Shown here: positions 60,999-64,000 of the stretch, one piece after another
Layout: every line of letters starts with the position of its first letter
Position numbering within the stretch: position 1 is the first letter of the stretch
NCBI GenBank assembly: GCA_021805445.1
Contig: JAJZFH010000029.1
Coordinates: forward strand, 1-64,000
Source: Pseudomonadota bacterium
Lineage (GTDB): Bacteria; Pseudomonadota; Gammaproteobacteria; Burkholderiales; Ferrovaceae
Direction: 5' to 3'
Length of the DNA: 64,000 bases
Notes under the pieces: model-generated
Seen by the model: only the letters and a program-made list of their open reading frames with translations
Databases searched by the model: none
What the model was told of the DNA's origin: nothing
Made by a program: the position numbers and the translations under genes

Positions 60999-61893
60999 TT
61001 CTCCTTCTCTGACCCGCGCCTATCTCGATCAACTGCGCTTCGAACGAGGCTTGTCCCCGCGAACGATTTCCAGTTACCAGCGCGACCTGAACCCGTTGAT
61101 CGTTGCCCACGCCGATCTTACCCAGGTCACTGCCCAGCAGATCCGTCGCCTCCTGGGAAAACTACATGGGCAAGGGCTGTCCGGACGCAGCCTAGCCCGA
61201 AGCCTGTCGGCTTGGCGCGGTTTTTTTGATTATCTGGTGAAATTTCATCACGCCGCCCTCAATCCCTGTCACGGGGTCCCTCCGCCAAAATCCCCCCGAC
61301 CCCTGCCCCACGCCCTCTCCCCGGACCAAGCCTGCAAGTTGATGAACATACCGGGTAATCACATGCTGGACGAACGGGACCGAGCCATGCTGGAATTGTT
61401 CTACTCTTCCGGCTTGCGTCTGGCAGAATTGGCCCATCTGCGCCTACAGGACCTGAACTCGAGTGAAGGTTTGGTGCGCGTGCTGGGGAAAGGACACAAA
61501 TTCCGCATCGTCCCCGTGGGCCAAAAGGCCCGGGAAGCCCTGACACTCTGGCTGGCCCATCACCCCCTGCGTCCCCTGAAACCAGAAACCCCCTTGTTCG
61601 TCAGTATCCGTGGTTCGGCCCTGAGCATGCGCGCCATCGAAGCACGCGTGACGTTGCGCACACGCCAATTGGGTCTGGATGACCGGGTCCATCCCCATGT
61701 CCTGCGCCATTCTTTTGCTTCCCACCTGCTCCAGTCCAGCGGCGATCTGCGCGCCGTACAGGAATTGTTGGGACATGCCCATATCACATCGACCCAGGTG
61801 TATACCCACCTCGACTTCCAGCATCTGGCTCAAGTCTATGACCAGGCGCATCCGCGCGCCCGGCGTCGGAACCCCACGCCTCAAGGCGAATAA
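60985..61893 (+). CDS. xerC: tyrosine recombinase XerC
   Basis: The 302-residue recombinase has the catalytic set R145, K169, H238, R241, H264 and Y273 in the usual motifs SSGLRLAEL, HVLRHSFASH, LLGHAHI and TQVYTHLD. With XerD it resolves chromosome dimers at dif. The lpxL-dapF-DUF484-xerC order is a conserved betaproteobacterial string. Its 3' end overlaps anmK by 13 bases. Confidence 0.97.
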   Translation: MNSPDSPSLTRAYLDQLRFERGLSPRTISSYQRDLNPLIVAHADLTQVTAQQIRRLLGKLHGQGLSGRSLARSLSAWRGFFDYLVKFHHAALNPCHGVPPPKSPRPLPHALSPDQACKLMNIPGNHMLDERDRAMLELFYSSGLRLAELAHLRLQDLNSSEGLVRVLGKGHKFRIVPVGQKAREALTLWLAHHPLRPLKPETPLFVSIRGSALSMRAIEARVTLRTRQLGLDDRVHPHVLRHSFASHLLQSSGDLRAVQELLGHAHITSTQVYTHLDFQHLAQVYDQAHPRARRRNPTPQGE

Positions 61894-63029
61894 AGCGCGC
61901 CCAGCACGACGCCATGGCGCGCGCCCGTTACCTCGGGCAGATTCCCGGCTTTCCCCTGCACGCGCGCCCATGCCAACCAGGCAAAAGCCAAGGCTTCCAC
62001 CTGTTGCGCCGGCACCCCCAATTCGTCTGTGCATCGCACCCAAATCTCGGGCATCAGGATCTGCAAGCGTTTCATCAATTGGGTATTCAGCGCTCCACCC
62101 CCACAGGCATACAGTTCTGCACCCTTGTGCCCCCGGCACTCCGCCTGCACCGCAGCAGCCACTGAGCGCGCCGTCAATTCCAGCAAAGTCGCCTGAACAT
62201 CCTCGAGCGGCAATGAAGACACCCACTCCCCTCGCCCCTCCAGCCACTCCAGTGAAAAATCTTCGCGTCCTGTACTCTTGGGCGCACTGCGCTGAAAAAA
62301 AGGATGGTTCAGCAAGGAATCCAGCAGGGCCGGATGACAATGTCCTTGCGCCGCCCAACGACCTTCGGGATCGAAGGGATGCCCCAGGCACCGGTTGATC
62401 CAGCCATCCATCAACAGGTTGGCTGGGCCGGTATCATAACCTCGGGTAGCCAGTCCCGGAATGAGTAACGTCAGATTGGCGATGCCGCCCAGATTGAGAA
62501 TCAGACGGGGAATCGAGGGATGCCGGAACAGTGCGGCGTGAAAGGCGGGAACCAGTGGCGCCCCCTGCCCACCGGCCGCAATATCTCCCGAACGAAAATC
62601 GGTAATGACCGTCATACCGGTCAATTCGGCCAATAAAGCCCCATTCACCAACTGGAGACTGAACCCCTGTTCTGGACGATGACGTACCGTCTGCCCATGG
62701 CACCCCACCGCAACGACGGGAAAATCTCCCTGTCCTGCTCGTTGAACCAACTCATGAACCACTTCGGCATAAAGCGAGGAAAGTGTCCGGGACAGGCAAG
62801 CAGCACGCTCCAATTCATTGACCCCCGGACGGGTCAAATCCAGTAAGTCCATGCGCAGATCAACGGAAAAAGTGCGCTGTGCCTGGGCCAAAACCCTGGG
62901 CCGAACTGGCACGGAAAAATCCACCAGAACCCCATCGACACCATCGAGACTGGTCCCTGACATCAACCCCACATAGAGGGAGGATCCGGAATTATTCGAA
63001 ACTGGCGAAGGCACTGCCGCGTACGGCAT
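61881..63029 (-). CDS. anmK: anhydro-N-acetylmuramic acid kinase
   Basis: The 382-residue enzyme has YVGLMSGTSLDGVDGVLVDF, HGQTVRHRP, LNLGGIANLTLL and GYDTGPANLLMDGW. It phosphorylates and opens anhydroMurNAc, recycling products of lytic transglycosylases. ATG 63029 overlaps the M23 gene; GTG 63014 is also possible and the ribosome binding site is weak. Confidence 0.95.
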   Translation of the reverse strand: MPYAAVPSPVSNNSGSSLYVGLMSGTSLDGVDGVLVDFSVPVRPRVLAQAQRTFSVDLRMDLLDLTRPGVNELERAACLSRTLSSLYAEVVHELVQRAGQGDFPVVAVGCHGQTVRHRPEQGFSLQLVNGALLAELTGMTVITDFRSGDIAAGGQGAPLVPAFHAALFRHPSIPRLILNLGGIANLTLLIPGLATRGYDTGPANLLMDGWINRCLGHPFDPEGRWAAQGHCHPALLDSLLNHPFFQRSAPKSTGREDFSLEWLEGRGEWVSSLPLEDVQATLLELTARSVAAAVQAECRGHKGAELYACGGGALNTQLMKRLQILMPEIWVRCTDELGVPAQQVEALAFAWLAWARVQGKAGNLPEVTGARHGVVLGALYSP

Positions 63030-64000
63030 CGAGTTGCTTGAGATAGGGCGCCGTGGCCGAAAGAAACTGGGTACGGGCATGACCGGTCAGGTCGGTACTG
63101 GCAAAGCGCGGCACCTCGGGACCCAGCGGATCGTGCTGAACACCATTGATCTTGAATTCGTAGTGCAAGTGAGGACCGGTCGCCCAGCCCGTCATCCCCA
63201 CATAACCAATCAAGTCACCCTGATGAATTTTTTCTCCGGAATGCAACCCGCCAGCAAAAGCCGAAAGGTGCCCATAAACCGTATCGATCCCATTGGCATG
63301 ATGCAACTCGATCATGTTTCCATAGCCATTGCGCCATCCCGCATAGGTCACTGTGGCATTGGCTACGGCCACGATGGGGGTCCCCTTGGGGGCCGCCAGA
63401 TCGATGCCTTTATGGGCTCGCCAGGTTTTCAGGATAGGATGAAAGCGCGCCGCAGAAAAGCCCGAGGTGATGCGCGAGAATTCGATGGGAGAGCGCAGGA
63501 AAGAGGCCTTGGAACCATGCCCGTCCGGTGTGTAGTAGTCTCCCCCCTCCGCATTTTCATAATAGACGCGGCGGATCGTCACCCCCTTGTTGACGAACTC
63601 GGCCGCCAGGATCTTGCCCGGCACCAGTTGGTCGAAGTCATTCTGGGTGGCTTCATAGACCACGGAAAAGGTATCCCCGGAACGCAAGTCGTTGTGAAAA
63701 TCGATATCCGTGGAAAACAAGCGGGTCAACTGATGCGTCACGCTGTCCGGAATGCCCGCGCTGTCCGCTGCGGCAAAAAGGGAACTGTGGATGGTCCCAT
63801 TGGCCTGAATGATGCGGTGCAAGTTTCCCTCTCCCACCAAGCTGGAGGAAAACCCCGAAAGGGTATGCGAAACCACCAATGTCCCTTTGTCGCCGTAGGG
63901 AAAATGCAGGGAGACCAGATCGCCGTTGGCTGCATGTTCCACGCGAATGGGTTTGCCGGGAGCCATGTGCTGATAGATGACGCGCGCTTTTGGATCGGAC
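62992..64000 (-). CDS. M23 family metallopeptidase, 5' end beyond the window
   Basis: The C-terminal LytM domain has HKGIDLAAPKGTP and HLHYEF with zinc histidines, plus GYGNMIELHH. The part before it (about residues 1-150 of what is visible) resembles the OapA/LysM-linked region of MepM-type endopeptidases. It is predicted to cut peptidoglycan peptide bridges in the periplasm. The frame is open to the window edge, so the true start and signal peptide lie beyond 64000. Confidence 0.94.
   Translation of the reverse strand, partial: SDPKARVIYQHMAPGKPIRVEHAANGDLVSLHFPYGDKGTLVVSHTLSGFSSSLVGEGNLHRIIQANGTIHSSLFAAADSAGIPDSVTHQLTRLFSTDIDFHNDLRSGDTFSVVYEATQNDFDQLVPGKILAAEFVNKGVTIRRVYYENAEGGDYYTPDGHGSKASFLRSPIEFSRITSGFSAARFHPILKTWRAHKGIDLAAPKGTPIVAVANATVTYAGWRNGYGNMIELHHANGIDTVYGHLSAFAGGLHSGEKIHQGDLIGYVGMTGWATGPHLHYEFKINGVQHDPLGPEVPRFASTDLTGHARTQFLSATAPYLKQLDAVRGSAFASFE

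Overview
The window is a compact stretch of bacterial core chromosome, most likely from a betaproteobacterium, possibly Nitrosomonadales- or Ferrovales-like. Evidence for this is separate nuoC and nuoD genes, a tpiA-secG-tRNA-Leu-nuoA-N run, a carAB-greA-yhbY-rlmE-ftsH-folP-glmM run placed next to pst/ppk/ppx, a bamE-fur divergent pair, and an lpxL-dapF-DUF484-xerC string. The assignment rests on gene order and protein resemblance only. There is no insertion sequence, prophage, CRISPR array, toxin-antitoxin pair or rRNA, and no intergenic gap above about 220 bases.

Layout. 1-3.1 kb: a possible gene end at the left edge, tRNA-Ser(TGA), a Bax-inhibitor-1 family membrane protein with a strong terminator, the rRNA methylase rlmD and a zinc-ribbon NUDIX hydrolase. 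3.2-6 kb: a tight three-gene operon of an exported beta-propeller, an exported NodB-type deacetylase and a membrane di-iron hydroxylase. 6-8.5 kb: htpG behind a sigma-32-like promoter, and an ADP-ribose-type NUDIX hydrolase. 8.5-24.2 kb: the complete 14-gene complex I operon, read leftwards, preceded by tRNA-Leu(GAG), secG and tpiA. 24.3-33.4 kb: phosphate genes, namely pstSCAB behind a near-perfect Pho box, ppx, an OlsB-like N-acyltransferase, ppk and sixA. 33.4-43.6 kb: glmM, folP, ftsH, rlmE, yhbY, greA, carB and carA, all leftward. 43.7-47.6 kb: dapB, bamE, fur, sucD and sucC. 47.7-55 kb: a DUF2889 gene, a soluble lytic transglycosylase, cca, a PLP aminotransferase, ttcA, a 61-residue membrane protein and a MidA-like methyltransferase. 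55.1-58.5 kb: metF, ahcY and metK (methyl cycle). 58.5-64 kb: an LpxL-type acyltransferase, dapF, DUF484, xerC, anmK and an M23 peptidase cut by the right edge.

The themes are respiration (complex I, succinyl-CoA ligase), phosphate and polyphosphate, cell-wall precursors and recycling (glmM, dapB, dapF, slt, anmK, M23), one-carbon metabolism, and RNA modification (rlmD, rlmE, ttcA, cca). Genes are packed with 1-4 base start/stop overlaps, and four convergent pairs overlap at their 3' ends.

I found no clear previously undescribed system. The best candidates for a second look are the beta-propeller/deacetylase/hydroxylase operon, the promoter-terminator leader before carA, a terminator-like hairpin inside the start of folP, and the OlsB-like gene inside a phosphate locus that has no phoU or phoBR.
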